DNA of 64,000 bases from Acrocarpospora catenulata. GTDB taxonomy: Bacteria > Actinomycetota > Actinomycetes > Streptosporangiales > Streptosporangiaceae. The DNA lies in contig NZ_JAHCST010000039.1 in NCBI RefSeq assembly GCF_018476525.1, positions 1 to 64,000 of the forward strand, written 5' to 3'. The position numbers and the translations under genes were made by a program. Positions 54,675-64,000 of the stretch are shown here, piece by piece. Each line of letters begins with the position of its first letter. Position 1 is the first letter of the stretch. The notes under the pieces were generated by a model, which made no database searches, was not told where the DNA came from, and saw only the letters and a list, made by a program, of their open reading frames with translations.

Positions 54675-55814
54675 TCAGCTCCGGACTGTCACGCTCTCGA
54701 CACCGGGGAACCCCTTGTCCCACCAATGTCCGTAGCGCCGGTAGACGACGGGGTCGCGGCCGGCGATGAACGCCGACAACCTCTCCGCCTCCTCTTTCAG
54801 ACCTCGCCAGGCGGCCTTGCCGAGCCTTTGGAAGGCCGTCAACTCCACTCCGTTGTCGACCGCGCGCCACACTCCGGCGATCTGCCCGTCGACGAGCAGA
54901 CAGGGCAGCGTGTCGCCGTTGCGCCGGACGACCAACGGCCGGTACTCCTCCGGCACGATCCGCCCGGGGCCGCCGTGGGCCAGTAGCGTGCTGTCCCACA
55001 TCGGCAGCAGCCTCGGCGGCGCCGGAGTGTCCTCGGTCGGCACGGTGGCCTCCGCCAGGTCGAACAGGGCAGTACGGCCCGGGCCGGCGACCCGTACCAA
55101 CCGGTCGTGGAGCTCCTGCAGTGCCCGTATGATCACCGGACGCTTCAACATGGTGAACCGGGCGAAGTCCTGGGCCGACGCGGGCCCGAACGCCCGCAGG
55201 TAGGCGATCAGCAGTAGACGCGCCCCGGCGGCCGCTTCCTCCGGCTCGGCCTCGGGGGCGGCCGAGGAGGAGAGGTAGGCGTTCGGCTGTCCGAACGACC
55301 AGGGACCGCCGGTCGGCGCGTGATACGCGGGCGCGTAAGTGCGCAGCGCCCACCACACGCGGTGCGCGTGCTCGCCGAACTGGCCGGTGACCTTCTCCTC
55401 CACCTCGGCCCCGGTGCGGGGCTGCGCCAGGAACCCGGCGAGCTCCGGGAGCAGCGCGTCGGCGTCGGCGGAGGTCAGCCCCGTCGAGGTGAAGCGTCGG
55501 TCGTACAGCCGCGACGCCCGCAGAGTGTTCAGCATGGCTGCGTGATAGGGCTCGTAGTCCTCGGCATGGACGGCGTGCAGCGTGATCCGCATGAGGGTCG
55601 CCTTCACGATCCGGCGGTCCGCGAACGCCCCGTCGAGATCCTCGGGCACGAAGTCCCGCACGCGGTTCCACAGCGCCAGGTACGGCGACGCGGGTGCCTG
55701 GGCCTGCAGAGCGCAGATCCGGCGGACCGCCTCGGCCACATCGAGGCGCCGGCGTTCGAGCAGCAGTTGGCGGTCTAGGGTGGCCAGCGCGAGTTGTCGT
55801 GCGGTAAGGCTCAT
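54675..55814 (-). CDS. Winged-helix HTH_42 protein, AlkZ-like DNA glycosylase family
   Basis: 379 residues from the ATG at 55814. The motif ALQAQAPASPYLALWNR holds the QxQ pair that in AlkZ acts in base excision, and multiple winged-helix units follow (MLKRPVIIRALQELHDRLVR). It probably removes damaged or cross-linked bases, such as those from a DNA-alkylating metabolite. AlkZ-type genes are often self-resistance genes, but no toxin cluster is visible. It is an island gene among remnants. Confidence 0.8.
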   Translation of the reverse strand: MSLTARQLALATLDRQLLLERRRLDVAEAVRRICALQAQAPASPYLALWNRVRDFVPEDLDGAFADRRIVKATLMRITLHAVHAEDYEPYHAAMLNTLRASRLYDRRFTSTGLTSADADALLPELAGFLAQPRTGAEVEEKVTGQFGEHAHRVWWALRTYAPAYHAPTGGPWSFGQPNAYLSSSAAPEAEPEEAAAGARLLLIAYLRAFGPASAQDFARFTMLKRPVIIRALQELHDRLVRVAGPGRTALFDLAEATVPTEDTPAPPRLLPMWDSTLLAHGGPGRIVPEEYRPLVVRRNGDTLPCLLVDGQIAGVWRAVDNGVELTAFQRLGKAAWRGLKEEAERLSAFIAGRDPVVYRRYGHWWDKGFPGVESVTVRS

Positions 55815-55971
55815 GCCGGGATTGTGCCGCCCCCGGCCGTCCCGAGCACCAGCCGCCGAAACGAGCGACACGAACGCCGCACGCGGATTCGCCCCGGGCC
55901 GGATGAGTCACACACCAAACGCATTGCCGGGGCATGGAATCCGCTCAGCCCCGGCTGCGCGAGCGCTCGCG

Positions 55972-56445
55972 TGGATGCGGTGGAGCGACAAGGACGGCGA
56001 CTACACCGTCGCCGAGCAGCGCGGCACCCACCAGGCGCCGTTCCGGCTGGGCAACACCGCTGAGCACGGTCTGGTGTTCACCTTCACCAACGCTGATGCC
56101 ACGGATGCGACGGTCGAGGGCGTCTTGCCGGAGGTTGAGCCGCCGGTCGCTGAGTGGTTCCATCTGGCGGCAACGTATGACGCGGCCACACGGACGGCCA
56201 CCTTGTACCTGAACGGGGCACAAGCCAGGACCGCGCAATTGTCCTTCCCTGCCTGGGACGCCCAGGCTCCGCTGCGGATCGGCGCGGCCATGGCCGGGAG
56301 TCTTGATGACGGACTTGAATTCTCCCAGGGCCTGATACCGGCCCAGAAAATCAAGATATTCACCCGCCTCGATGAGTTCGCGATCGTCGACGGCAATGAG
56401 GTGATCTCGAAGAATTCGATCCGGACAACCCGAGGACGGCCGTGA
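55972..56445 (+). pseudogene. LamG-domain fragment
   Basis: The open frame reads WSDKDGDYTVAEQRG, then GLVFTFTNAD, WFHLAATYDAATRTATLYLN and PLRIGAAMAG. This is a concanavalin-like LamG domain of the kind found in large secreted actinobacterial proteins. There is no signal, no proper start, and the partner domains are gone; the last 35 codons lose the pattern. A relic of a large secreted-protein gene. Confidence 0.65.
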
Positions 56446-56644
56446 CCTGTCCCCGGACAACCGCACCTGCAACCGGCTTCTACGCGGCCTGCGCTGCCTG
56501 GGTGAACGGGGCTTCGCCCTGCTCACCCAGCGCTGGCGCACCCTCCAGCACATCACCGCCAGCCCCAGCAGTATCGGCGACATCGCCAAAGCGGCACTCG
56601 CCCTCACCCACTCCGAACACGGCTATACCGCGGGAATTCGCTGA
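56438..56644 (+). pseudogene. C-terminal remnant of a DDE transposase
   Basis: The frame ending at TGA 56642-56644 reads NRLLRGLRCLGERGFALLTQ, then RWRTLQHITASPSSIGDIA, the usual end of IS5-type transposases with HTH_Tnp_4 fronts. Nothing of the middle survives. It lies upstream of a front-end fragment of what looks like the same family, so two insertions or a rearranged copy are involved. Confidence 0.65.
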
Positions 56645-56808
56645 GATCACCTCACTGACGTTTTCTCAGCGGAATTGACCAGGGTGACAGGGGTGTTTCG
56701 GGTCGATTCGGGTGATACCCACACTTGACGGAAACTCCTGATACGGACGTGGAGCCCTCGGGAGGAAGTGGTTCACCACAAACTGCTTCCCAGACCGAAA
56801 GGCCCCAC

Positions 56809-57183
56809 GTGATCGCTTATCCTGCCACGCTCGACGTCTCCCCAGACCTTGTTCGCCAAGTCAGCACCCTGCTGCGGAACGAACGCGCCCAGCGAGGGAC
56901 TCCAAAGGCCAGCAGAGCGCTGACCTGCTGGAGGCAGGCCATATTCACTCTCGCCTGGTTCCGATCCCGGCCCAGCATCACCCTGCACGGCTCCGCGTTC
57001 GGCATCTCGGCGGCCACCGCCTACCGCTACCTGCACGAAGCCATCGACGTCCTGGCCGAGCAGGCCCCCGACCTCCGCTAGGCCCTGGAGAAAGCGGTCA
57101 CCGACGGACTGCCGCACCTGATACTCGACGGCAAGATCTTCGACGCCGACCGCTGCCGCACCAAGACCACCAGCGTGAAAGGC
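56809..57183 (+). pseudogene. N-terminal part of an IS5-type transposase, nonsense codon and truncated
   Basis: From GTG 56809: VIAYPATLDVSPDLVRQVST, RALTCWRQAIFTLAWFR, ISAATAYRYLHEAIDVLAEQ. After the TAG at 57079-57081 the same frame continues ALEKAVTDGLPHLILDGKIF and CRTKTTSVKG, where the first catalytic Asp (LILDGK) lies, and then breaks off. Nonsense plus truncation make it dead. 57184-57450 has no further gene. Confidence 0.75.
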
Positions 57184-57455
57184 GACTGGCCCGAAAGTCG
57201 TTTTCGGAGAGGTCGGAAGTAAGCATCCAATCCGCCAGGGCGAGAAAAGTAGCCCTCGAGCCCAAAATAACCGCATTACGGACGGCTCTCCGCTTGGTGC
57301 TGGGCACGCGCGGGAATTATAGGCAGCGGGCTCTGCCGTTTCCGAGTTTGTGTCTGCATTCGGGGGTTGAGCTGGGACGTTGGTCTCGGAACGGCGTAGG
57401 TATGGGAGCGATCGGGTTGACGGGGGAGTGGGCCGGGCGCTCTGGGTATAAAAAA

Positions 57456-57523
57456 GACCCAGGGCCCAGCCTTGGGACGGCCTCCCCCCGAATGCCGTCC
57501 CCGGCTGGGCCCACCCTCGGGTC
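57456..57523 (-). terminator. Very strong intrinsic terminator, minus strand
   Basis: GGGCCCAGCC pairs with GGCTGGGCCC and, inside, GGGACGGC pairs with GCCGTCCC, with a 12-nt loop and an outer GACCC/GGGTC pair. On the minus strand the run TTTTTT follows at 57450-57455. No coding gene lies upstream on that strand. Confidence 0.85.
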
Positions 57524-57642
57524 AGGTGCCGAGGGCGCCGACGTGCGGAAGGGCTCACGATCACGTCGGCCGGCCTTCCCCTGGGTCACCGTGAAGGCCG
57601 CAAGACCATCTTGCAGGCACTCCCGGGTGGAGGGAATCACCC
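57456..57642 (-). ncRNA. Candidate structured RNA of about 190 nt
   Basis: Four successive hairpins can form, 5' to 3' on the minus strand. They are GGGTG/CACCC (57625-57642), GCAAGA-CCA-TCTTGC (57600-57614, plus-strand notation), CGGCCTTC/GAAGGCCG (57571-57600) and GCCGACGTG/CACGTCGGC (57537-57570). The large terminator stem with TTTTTT (57456-57523) comes last. No ORF runs in this direction here. The promoter is not clear. I cannot match it to a known RNA family. Confidence 0.45.
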
Positions 57643-57694
57643 TTACCTATTTCTCGCCACCTCTTACTCACTCTTGACCAGCGATAATGGCCGG

Positions 57695-58249
57695 ATGACC
57701 AGGGTGATCGCAGGAACCGCGGGAGGACGCAGGCTGGCCGTGCCGCCGGGCAGGGGTACCCGGCCGACCAGCGACCGCGCCAGGGAAGGGCTTTTCGCGA
57801 CCGTCGGGTCGATGCTCGGCACGCCCGACCGGGCCCTCGATCTGTACGCGGGGTCGGGGGCGGTCGGTCTGGAGTGTCTGAGCCGCGGCGCGTCGCACGC
57901 CCTGCTGGTCGAGTCGGATCCGCGGGCGGTTCGTACGATCAAGGAGAACGTCGCGGCGCTCGGGTTGCCGGGGGCCGTGGTTCGGGCGGAGAAGGTGGAG
58001 CGTCTGGTCGCGGGGCAATGTACGGAGCCGTACGACTTCGTGTTCGCCGATCCGCCGTACGTGGTGCGCGATGAGGTGGTCGGGGAGGTGCTGCTGGCGT
58101 TGCGGGACAACGGGTGGCTGGTCTCCGGTGCGTTGGTCGCGGTGGAGCGGGAATCCAGGGGGAAGGATCTTCAGTGGCCCCCCGGCTTCGAGGAAGCCAA
58201 GGCCCGGCGTTACGGTGAAGCGACCGTTTGGTACGGTCACGCCGAATGA
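57695..58249 (+). CDS. rsmD: 16S rRNA (guanine-966-N2)-methyltransferase
   Basis: 184 residues from the ATG at 57695. IAGTAGGRRLAVPPG and TSDRAREGLFATVG are RsmD hallmarks, LYAGSGAVGLECLSRGA is the AdoMet site, and ADPPYV is the catalytic N-methyltransferase motif. GATAAT ends six bases before the ATG with no ribosome site, so the message is probably leaderless. It methylates 16S rRNA in the small-subunit assembly. Confidence 0.93.
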   Translation: MTRVIAGTAGGRRLAVPPGRGTRPTSDRAREGLFATVGSMLGTPDRALDLYAGSGAVGLECLSRGASHALLVESDPRAVRTIKENVAALGLPGAVVRAEKVERLVAGQCTEPYDFVFADPPYVVRDEVVGEVLLALRDNGWLVSGALVAVERESRGKDLQWPPGFEEAKARRYGEATVWYGHAE

Positions 58250-58270
58250 AGCAGATCTAAGGGGTGTGTG

Positions 58271-58747
58271 GTGCGCCGAGTGGTTTGCCCGGGGTCGTTT
58301 GACCCTGTCACCAATGGTCACCTTGACATCATTGGCCGGACGTCACGCTTGTATGACGAGGTCGTAGTCGCCGTTCTGATCAATATCGAGAAGAAGAGCC
58401 TGTTCACCGTGGAGGAGCGCATCGAGATGCTCCAGGAGGTGACCAAGGAGTACGGCAACGTCCGCGTGGAGAAATTCCATGGGCTGCTCGTGGATTTCGC
58501 CAGACAGCAGGACATCCCCACCATCGTCAAGGGCCTCCGCGCGGTCAGTGACTTCGACTACGAGCTCCAGATGGCCCAGCTCAACTACCGCATGTCGGGT
58601 GTCGAAACCCTCTTCATGTCCACCAACCCGGAGTACTCCTTCCTCTCCTCCAGCCGCCTCAAGGAAATAGCCCGCTACGGCGGCGACGTCTCCGGCTTGG
58701 TCCCCGACCTGGTCCTCCACCGCCTCATCGACCGCCTCCGCAACTGA
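58271..58747 (+). CDS. coaD: Phosphopantetheine adenylyltransferase
   Basis: 158 residues from the second of two adjacent GTG codons, six bases from [22 protein letters not shown] carries the nucleotidyltransferase TNGH motif, and [17 protein letters not shown] is the C-terminal ATP-binding segment. It makes dephospho-CoA, the next-to-last step to coenzyme A. 21 bp after rsmD, likely one operon. Confidence 0.95.
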   Translation: MRRVVCPGSFDPVTNGHLDIIGRTSRLYDEVVVAVLINIEKKSLFTVEERIEMLQEVTKEYGNVRVEKFHGLLVDFARQQDIPTIVKGLRAVSDFDYELQMAQLNYRMSGVETLFMSTNPEYSFLSSSRLKEIARYGGDVSGLVPDLVLHRLIDRLRN

Positions 58748-58756
58748 CGGTGGTCG

Positions 58757-58812
58757 TCCCACCCACCCCTCTGACCCTTCGGGTCCGGACCTGGTTCCCC
58801 CGGGGTGGGCGG
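58757..58812 (+). repeat. Dispersed double-hairpin repeat, copy C
   Basis: TCCCACCCACCCCT, then GACCC-TTC-GGGTC, then CGGACCTGG, TTCC and a GGGGTGGGCGG end. The first hairpin is intact and the second has decayed. Lies 10 bp after the coaD stop and may serve as its terminator. Confidence 0.65.
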
Positions 58813-58913
58813 TCACAGCAGGGCCACTGTGCCGGAGGCACGGTCGTGGATGCGGTATCGTTTACCTCTGGCCTTGCACGACGGCGGTGTTCGCCATGCC
58901 TAATGGAAGCAGG

Positions 58914-59477
58914 ATGAGTCTGCACAGCCTCGACCCTCGAGCGCCCTGGGTGATCTCGACTCACGATTTGGGGCGGCGGCCGGGGTCGATGCGGAAGATG
59001 ACTCTGGTGCTTCCGGCTCCGGTGGATCTCAATGTCGGCATGATCGGTGTCCCCAAGGACGCCGACGTCGAGCTGGATATCCGCCTTGAGGCGGTCATGG
59101 AAGGCGTGCTCGTGACGGGCACGGCGGGTGCCCCGCTCAGCGGGGAGTGCTCGCGTTGCCTGGATCCGCTGACCTCGGAGATCGAGGTTGGCTTCCAGGA
59201 GCTCTTCTTCTACTCGGCGGAAGACGCCGGAGAGGATGATCCGAGCCTCGACGGCGAGCTGCTCGACCTGGAACCGACGTTCCGTGACGCGGTGGTGCTC
59301 GCGCTGCCGCTCAGCCCGGTGTGCCGGGAGGACTGCCCGGGGCTCTGCACGGAGTGCGGGGTCAGTCTGGCGGAAGCCGGCCCGGACCACCGGCACGAGC
59401 GGCTGGACAGCCGGTGGGCGTCGCTGCAAAGCCTGAATATCGACGTAGTGGATAAACAAGACGATCAGGAGGCCTGA
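58914..59477 (+). CDS. YceD/DUF177 family protein
   Basis: 187 residues from the ATG at 58914. [14 protein letters not shown] is the usual front. A zinc-like Cys set ([23 protein letters not shown]) is typical of DUF177 proteins. Its gene is regularly fused in an operon with rpmF, and the family is implicated in 23S rRNA processing or ribosome assembly. Its stop is one base before the rpmF GTG, and the rpmF ribosome site AGGAGG lies inside its last codons. Confidence 0.9.
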   Translation: MSLHSLDPRAPWVISTHDLGRRPGSMRKMTLVLPAPVDLNVGMIGVPKDADVELDIRLEAVMEGVLVTGTAGAPLSGECSRCLDPLTSEIEVGFQELFFYSAEDAGEDDPSLDGELLDLEPTFRDAVVLALPLSPVCREDCPGLCTECGVSLAEAGPDHRHERLDSRWASLQSLNIDVVDKQDDQEA

Positions 59478-59478
59478 C

Positions 59479-59658
59479 GTGGCCGTTCCCAAGCGGAAGA
59501 TGTCGCGGAGCAACACCCGCGCCCGCAGGTCCCAGTGGAAGGCGAAGGCGGTGGCACTGGTGAGCTGCCCGCAGTGCCGCTCCCCCAAGCGCCCGCACAT
59601 CGCCTGCCCCGAGTGCGGCACCTACAACCGCCGTCAGGTCACCGCCCCGGCGTCCTGA
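59479..59658 (+). CDS. rpmF: Ribosomal protein bL32
   Basis: 59 residues, GTG start. [20 protein letters not shown] is the L32 front. Zinc ligands CPQC and CPEC are present, so this is the zinc-binding form. Coupled to yceD as noted there. Confidence 0.96.
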   Translation: MAVPKRKMSRSNTRARRSQWKAKAVALVSCPQCRSPKRPHIACPECGTYNRRQVTAPAS

Positions 59659-59665
59659 TCGCGTT

Positions 59666-59729
59666 CTGACGAGAAAACACGATCTCCGCAGCGGCCGTGC
59701 GGCTGTCTGCGGGACGGGTTTCTCGTCAG
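59666..59729 (+). promoter_or_regulatory. Long stem-loop between rpmF and rnc
   Basis: CTGACGAGAAA (59666-59676) pairs perfectly with TTTCTCGTCAG (59719-59729), and an inner CCGCAG/CTGCGG stem (59686-59712) nests inside. A second strong hairpin (GTGGTGGACGCC-type with GGCGTCCACCAC-like partner) lies near 59837-59872. Placed in the rnc leader, it is a good candidate RNase III target. The 312-bp spacer holds no gene. Confidence 0.55.
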
Positions 59730-59970
59730 CAGGAACATTCACCACGCCGATCGGGTCGTCAAACGGCCCGGTCGGCGTTACCTTGCTTCACAAGCGCTCT
59801 GTTTCGGGCGCGAGCGGTGGCGGCTGGCCCGCGGCCGTGGTGGACGCCGGGTCCGCACCCGACGCCCACCACGCCTTCGGGCTCGTCAAGATGTTCCACG
59901 TCAAGATGATCCACACCTGCCACCGTGCTTGGGCGTAGCCGTGCACGAGGCCGTGCAGGAGAGGAGCATC

Positions 59971-60708
59971 ATGAGCGGGAAGCCCGTCGCCGTGGAAGCC
60001 GTCCGCGACGAGCTGGAGCGGGTCCTGGAGGTCCGCCTCAACACCGAGATCCTGGAGCGGGCGCTGACCCACCGCTCGTACGCGTACGAGAACGGCGGCC
60101 TGCCCACCAACGAGCGGCTGGAGTTCCTCGGGGACTCGGTGCTCGGCCTGGTGGTCACGGACACGCTTTTCCACGGCCACCCGGACCTGCCGGAGGGCCA
60201 GCTGGCCAAGCTGCGCGCGGCGGTGGTGAACATGCGCGCGCTCGCCGACGTGGCCCGCACCCTCGACCTGGGCCGTTTCCTGCGGCTCGGCCGCGGCGAG
60301 GAGGGCACCGGAGGCCGGGACAAGTCCTCGATCCTGGCCGACACGCTGGAGGCCCTGATCGGCACCGTGTACGTGGACAAGGGCCTGGACGAGGCCTTCC
60401 GGGTGGTCCACCTGCTCTTCGACCCGCTGATCAAGCGCTCGGCCTCGCTGGGCGCCGGCCTGGACTGGAAGACCTCGCTGCAGGAGCTGACCGCCTCGGA
60501 GATGCTGGGCGTGCCCGAATACCACGTGGACGAGAGCGGCCCCGACCACGCCAAGTCGTTCGTGGCCACCGTCCGGGTGGGCGGTCAGGAGTACGGCACG
60601 GGCGCCGGCCGCAGCAAGAAGGAGGCCGAGCAGCAGGCCGCCGAGGCCGCCTGGACGGCCATTCGCGCCCTGCGCGACGCCCGCGAGGCCGCCGTCGGCC
60701 AGGCGTGA
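59971..60708 (+). CDS. rnc: Ribonuclease III
   Basis: 245 residues from the ATG at 59971, GAGGAG four bases upstream. The signature [15 protein letters not shown] carries the acidic metal residues, with [15 protein letters not shown] as the second acidic site. The dsRNA-binding domain is C-terminal ([16 protein letters not shown]). Cuts double-stranded RNA in rRNA and mRNA maturation. In Streptomyces this gene is absB, a global regulator of antibiotic production. The leader stem-loop suggests autoregulation. Confidence 0.95.
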   Translation: MSGKPVAVEAVRDELERVLEVRLNTEILERALTHRSYAYENGGLPTNERLEFLGDSVLGLVVTDTLFHGHPDLPEGQLAKLRAAVVNMRALADVARTLDLGRFLRLGRGEEGTGGRDKSSILADTLEALIGTVYVDKGLDEAFRVVHLLFDPLIKRSASLGAGLDWKTSLQELTASEMLGVPEYHVDESGPDHAKSFVATVRVGGQEYGTGAGRSKKEAEQQAAEAAWTAIRALRDAREAAVGQA

Positions 60709-60734
60709 CCGTCACCTCGAACCTGGAGGGTTAA

Positions 60735-61610
60735 ATGCCGGAATTGCCGGAAGTTGAGGTTGTCCGGCGGGGCCTGGCGGAGTGGGTCGCGGGGCGGGAG
60801 ATCGCTTCCGCCAAGGTGCTGCACCCGCGGGCGGTGCGCCGTAACGAGGGCGATCTCGCGAGCCTGCTGCCCGGCCGGGTGGTCGCCTCGGCCGAACGCA
60901 GGGGCAAGTACCTGTGGCTGCCGCTCCGCGAGGACCCGGAGTCCCCGGCCGAGCACGCGCTCCTCGCCCACCTGGGCATGAGCGGCCAGCTGCTCATGAT
61001 CGAGCCGGGCAAGCCGGCCGAGAAACACCTGCGGGTCCGCATCACCTTCAACGACGACGGCCCCGAGTTGCGCTTCGTCGACCAGCGCACCTTCGGCCAC
61101 CTGCTGTTCTGCCCGCTCGCCGTACGGCCGTTGCGCACGGTCCCGGAACCGATCGCGCACATCGCCCCCGACCCCTTCGAGACGGCCTTCGACGACGCCG
61201 AGTTCACCCTGCGGCTGCGTAAGCGCCTGACCGGCATCAAACGGGCGCTCCTCGACCAGTCGCTGATCAGCGGCGTCGGCAACATCTACGCCGACGAGGC
61301 CCTGTGGCGGGCCAGGCTGCACTGGGCCCGCCCGACCGAGACGCTGACCGGCGGGAAGGTGGCCGAGCTGCTGGCCGCCGCCCGCGCGGTGATGACGGAG
61401 GCACTCGGCGAGGGCGGCACCTCGTTCGACCGGCTGTACGTGAACGTCAACGGAGAGAGCGGTTACTTCGACCGGTCACTCGCCGTGTACGGCCGCAGGG
61501 ATGAACCCTGTCCGAGATGCGGCACCCCCATCCGGAGGGACGCTTTCATGAACCGGTCAAGTTACTCCTGCCCGAAATGCCAGCCACGCCCGAGGAACGG
61601 CAGATGGTAA
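60735..61610 (+). CDS. mutM: Formamidopyrimidine-DNA glycosylase
   Basis: 291 residues. [14 protein letters not shown] leaves Pro-1 and Glu-2 as catalytic residues after removal of Met. HLGMSGQL and the helix-two-turn-helix ([14 protein letters not shown]) follow. The C-terminal zinc finger reads CPRCG and CPKC. It removes 8-oxoguanine and opened purines from DNA. 26 bp after rnc. Its stop lies within the start of the acylphosphatase gene. Confidence 0.95.
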   Translation: MPELPEVEVVRRGLAEWVAGREIASAKVLHPRAVRRNEGDLASLLPGRVVASAERRGKYLWLPLREDPESPAEHALLAHLGMSGQLLMIEPGKPAEKHLRVRITFNDDGPELRFVDQRTFGHLLFCPLAVRPLRTVPEPIAHIAPDPFETAFDDAEFTLRLRKRLTGIKRALLDQSLISGVGNIYADEALWRARLHWARPTETLTGGKVAELLAAARAVMTEALGEGGTSFDRLYVNVNGESGYFDRSLAVYGRRDEPCPRCGTPIRRDAFMNRSSYSCPKCQPRPRNGRW

Positions 61611-61873
61611 GGCTGACCGCCTGGGTACGCGGCCGCGTGCAGGGTGTGGGCTTCCGCTGGTGGACCCGGGCCCGCGCGCTGGAGTTGGGTCTGACCGGCT
61701 GGGCGCGCAATCTCGAGGACGGCAGGGTTGAGGTTGTGGCCGAAGGACCACGGGAATCATGCGACGCGCTGCTGGAGTTGTTGCGCGGCGATGACACGCC
61801 CGGCCAGGTCACGGGCGTGGTGGAGCGATGGAGTGATCCAAAAGGGGCAGTTGTCGGTTTTGTCGAGCGGTAG
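61604..61873 (+). CDS. acyP: Acylphosphatase
   Basis: 89 residues from the ATG at 61604, overlapping mutM by 7 bp (ATGGTAA). [18 protein letters not shown] holds the phosphate-binding Arg, and [17 protein letters not shown] holds the catalytic Asn. Hydrolyses acyl phosphates. Translationally coupled to mutM. Confidence 0.93.
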   Translation: MVRLTAWVRGRVQGVGFRWWTRARALELGLTGWARNLEDGRVEVVAEGPRESCDALLELLRGDDTPGQVTGVVERWSDPKGAVVGFVER

Positions 61874-62062
61874 CCCCTTCCCTTAAACCCCCCAAATGAG
61901 GTATATTTACATGTCGGAAGTGTTCACCGGTGGCTCATTGTGAAGCGTTCAACTTGACCGCCTCCGCAGCCGGTGCGACTCTTGAGAAGAACCACGCGCA
62001 CCCCTCCCGCGGCTCGAAGTGCGCGAACCAGTCTGGTCACTCAGCGTGGAGGACCCTTAACC

Positions 62063-62257
62063 ATGGCGAAGGCTCTACTCGGCCACGTCGGCGGTCCTGA
62101 CCCTCGTATGGTCTCGGAAATGCGTCGCCTCCAGCAGCGCATCCGTGACCTGGAGGCAGAACTAACCCGACTCCAGGCACAGAACGATGCGCTTGCCGCG
62201 CAATCTCGTGATGAGGCCCTGGTCAGGCTGCAGGATCGCGAGCCGGCTCTCACCTGA
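62063..62257 (+). CDS. Small coiled-coil protein
   Basis: 64 residues from the ATG at 62063, GGAGG ten bases upstream. After a short head (MAKALLGHVGGPDPR), residues 18-50 form a coiled coil (EMRRLQQRIRDLEAELTRLQ). I know no function, but a protein with this head and coil occurs at this position in related actinobacteria as far as I recall. 61874-62062 is an AT-richer promoter region with TTGACC at 61952 and no clear -10. Confidence 0.75.
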   Translation: MAKALLGHVGGPDPRMVSEMRRLQQRIRDLEAELTRLQAQNDALAAQSRDEALVRLQDREPALT

Positions 62258-62288
62258 GAGGCCGGGTCAACACGGATGAAAATTGTCA

Positions 62289-62311
62289 GGGGCGCCTCGA
62301 AAGGGCGTCCC
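62289..62311 (+). terminator. Terminator after the coiled-coil gene
   Basis: GGGGCGCC pairs with GGCGTCCC (one G-U) around a short loop, then TTGTC. A second perfect hairpin CCGGCGCC/GGCGCCGG follows at 62333-62357. The rest of the 370-bp spacer up to smc has a CRP-like TGTGA-CTTCTC-TCACT at 62422-62437 and no gene. Confidence 0.7.
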
Positions 62312-62627
62312 TTGTCATGTCGAACGGCAGGGCCGGCGCCACTCCTGACGGCGCCGGAAGCACCACAGAACGGCAGTTGAACACCAGCTGAACCAGGAAG
62401 TCACCACCCGAAACCCGGGTGTGTGACTTCTCTCACTTTCCGGCCGTTTTCACGATCCAGCCGCAGGCCGCGACGCCATTTACCGAAGATTGCCATTTTG
62501 ACGGTGATTCTTTGCTCATTGGACGGTCGCGGTTTCCTGCCTGCTTTCCTGGGCAGGGTTCGCGCGACCCGCCGGGAACCCCGGTAGTCTTCCCCAAGGC
62601 CGATGGGCAGGGAGGGGGCGGGAGCCG

Positions 62628-64000
<1,373 letters not shown>

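Noticed and set aside
57456-57523. 6C RNA (C-rich loop hairpins)
   Set aside because: The plus-strand loop has six C, but only one such hairpin is present and the T-run places the terminator on the minus strand.

Overview
This is one contiguous stretch of a high-GC actinobacterial chromosome. The 33.7-64 kb segment keeps the order known from Streptomyces: ndgR-leuC-leuD-HU, then plsC-gpsA-ddl, Lrp-like, thiL-thiD-rpmB, FakA-like-recG, and rsmD-coaD-yceD-rpmF-rnc-mutM-smc. Several genes look leaderless (a TANNNT box about 6 nt before the start codon). Spacer-rich layout and family content fit a Streptosporangiaceae-type organism rather than Streptomyces itself; that last step is inference. Layout: 0-8 kb is accessory. 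It holds a membrane acyltransferase, a two-gene unit (divergent tryptophanase/tyrosine phenol-lyase homologue plus cytokinin-dehydrogenase-like flavoenzyme) and a divergent LAL-type LuxR activator. 8-16.5 kb holds a short-chain cis-prenyltransferase, PIN-PhoH (PhoH2), an AfsQ1/Q2-like two-component system with its lipoprotein, a wall-lytic enzyme behind a perfect CRP-type palindrome, and a GT2 glycosyltransferase. 16.5-24.5 kb is a co-oriented run: degenerate SDR, class II fumarase, two Ser/Thr kinases, class I fumarase and DMT exporter. A MocR regulator is divergent from the exporter. 25.9-28.2 kb holds an MFS exporter and a DUF1707 protein separated by eight tandem hairpin repeats. 28.4-31 kb holds an M3 peptidase and a tRNA-Gln/tRNA-Glu/tRNA-Glu array. 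31-37.5 kb holds a thioesterase, an acidic unknown protein, leucine biosynthesis under NdgR, and HU. 37.5-43.5 kb holds a TetR/MFS efflux pair with clear operators, CofC (cofactor F420), PlsC, GpsA and a Cys/Met PLP enzyme. 43.5-54.3 kb holds Ddl, ThiL (apparently AUC-initiated), an ADP-ribosylglycohydrolase coupled to a membrane protein, ThiD, RpmB, FakA-like and RecG. 54.3-57.6 kb is a graveyard of WD40, LamG and transposase fragments between recG and rsmD, ending in a candidate structured RNA on the minus strand. 57.7-64 kb is housekeeping again, with smc running off the window. Working logic: most of the window serves core metabolism, envelope building and nucleic-acid upkeep. The accessory novelty lies in the LAL-controlled lyase/flavoenzyme unit, the fumarase-kinase-kinase-fumarase run, and several unexplained non-coding elements: the hairpin array, a three-copy dispersed double hairpin, a 94-bp inverted repeat between leuC and leuD, the candidate RNA, and an rnc leader stem-loop. 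All start sites, family names and regulatory calls come from reading the sequence; nothing was searched against databases.
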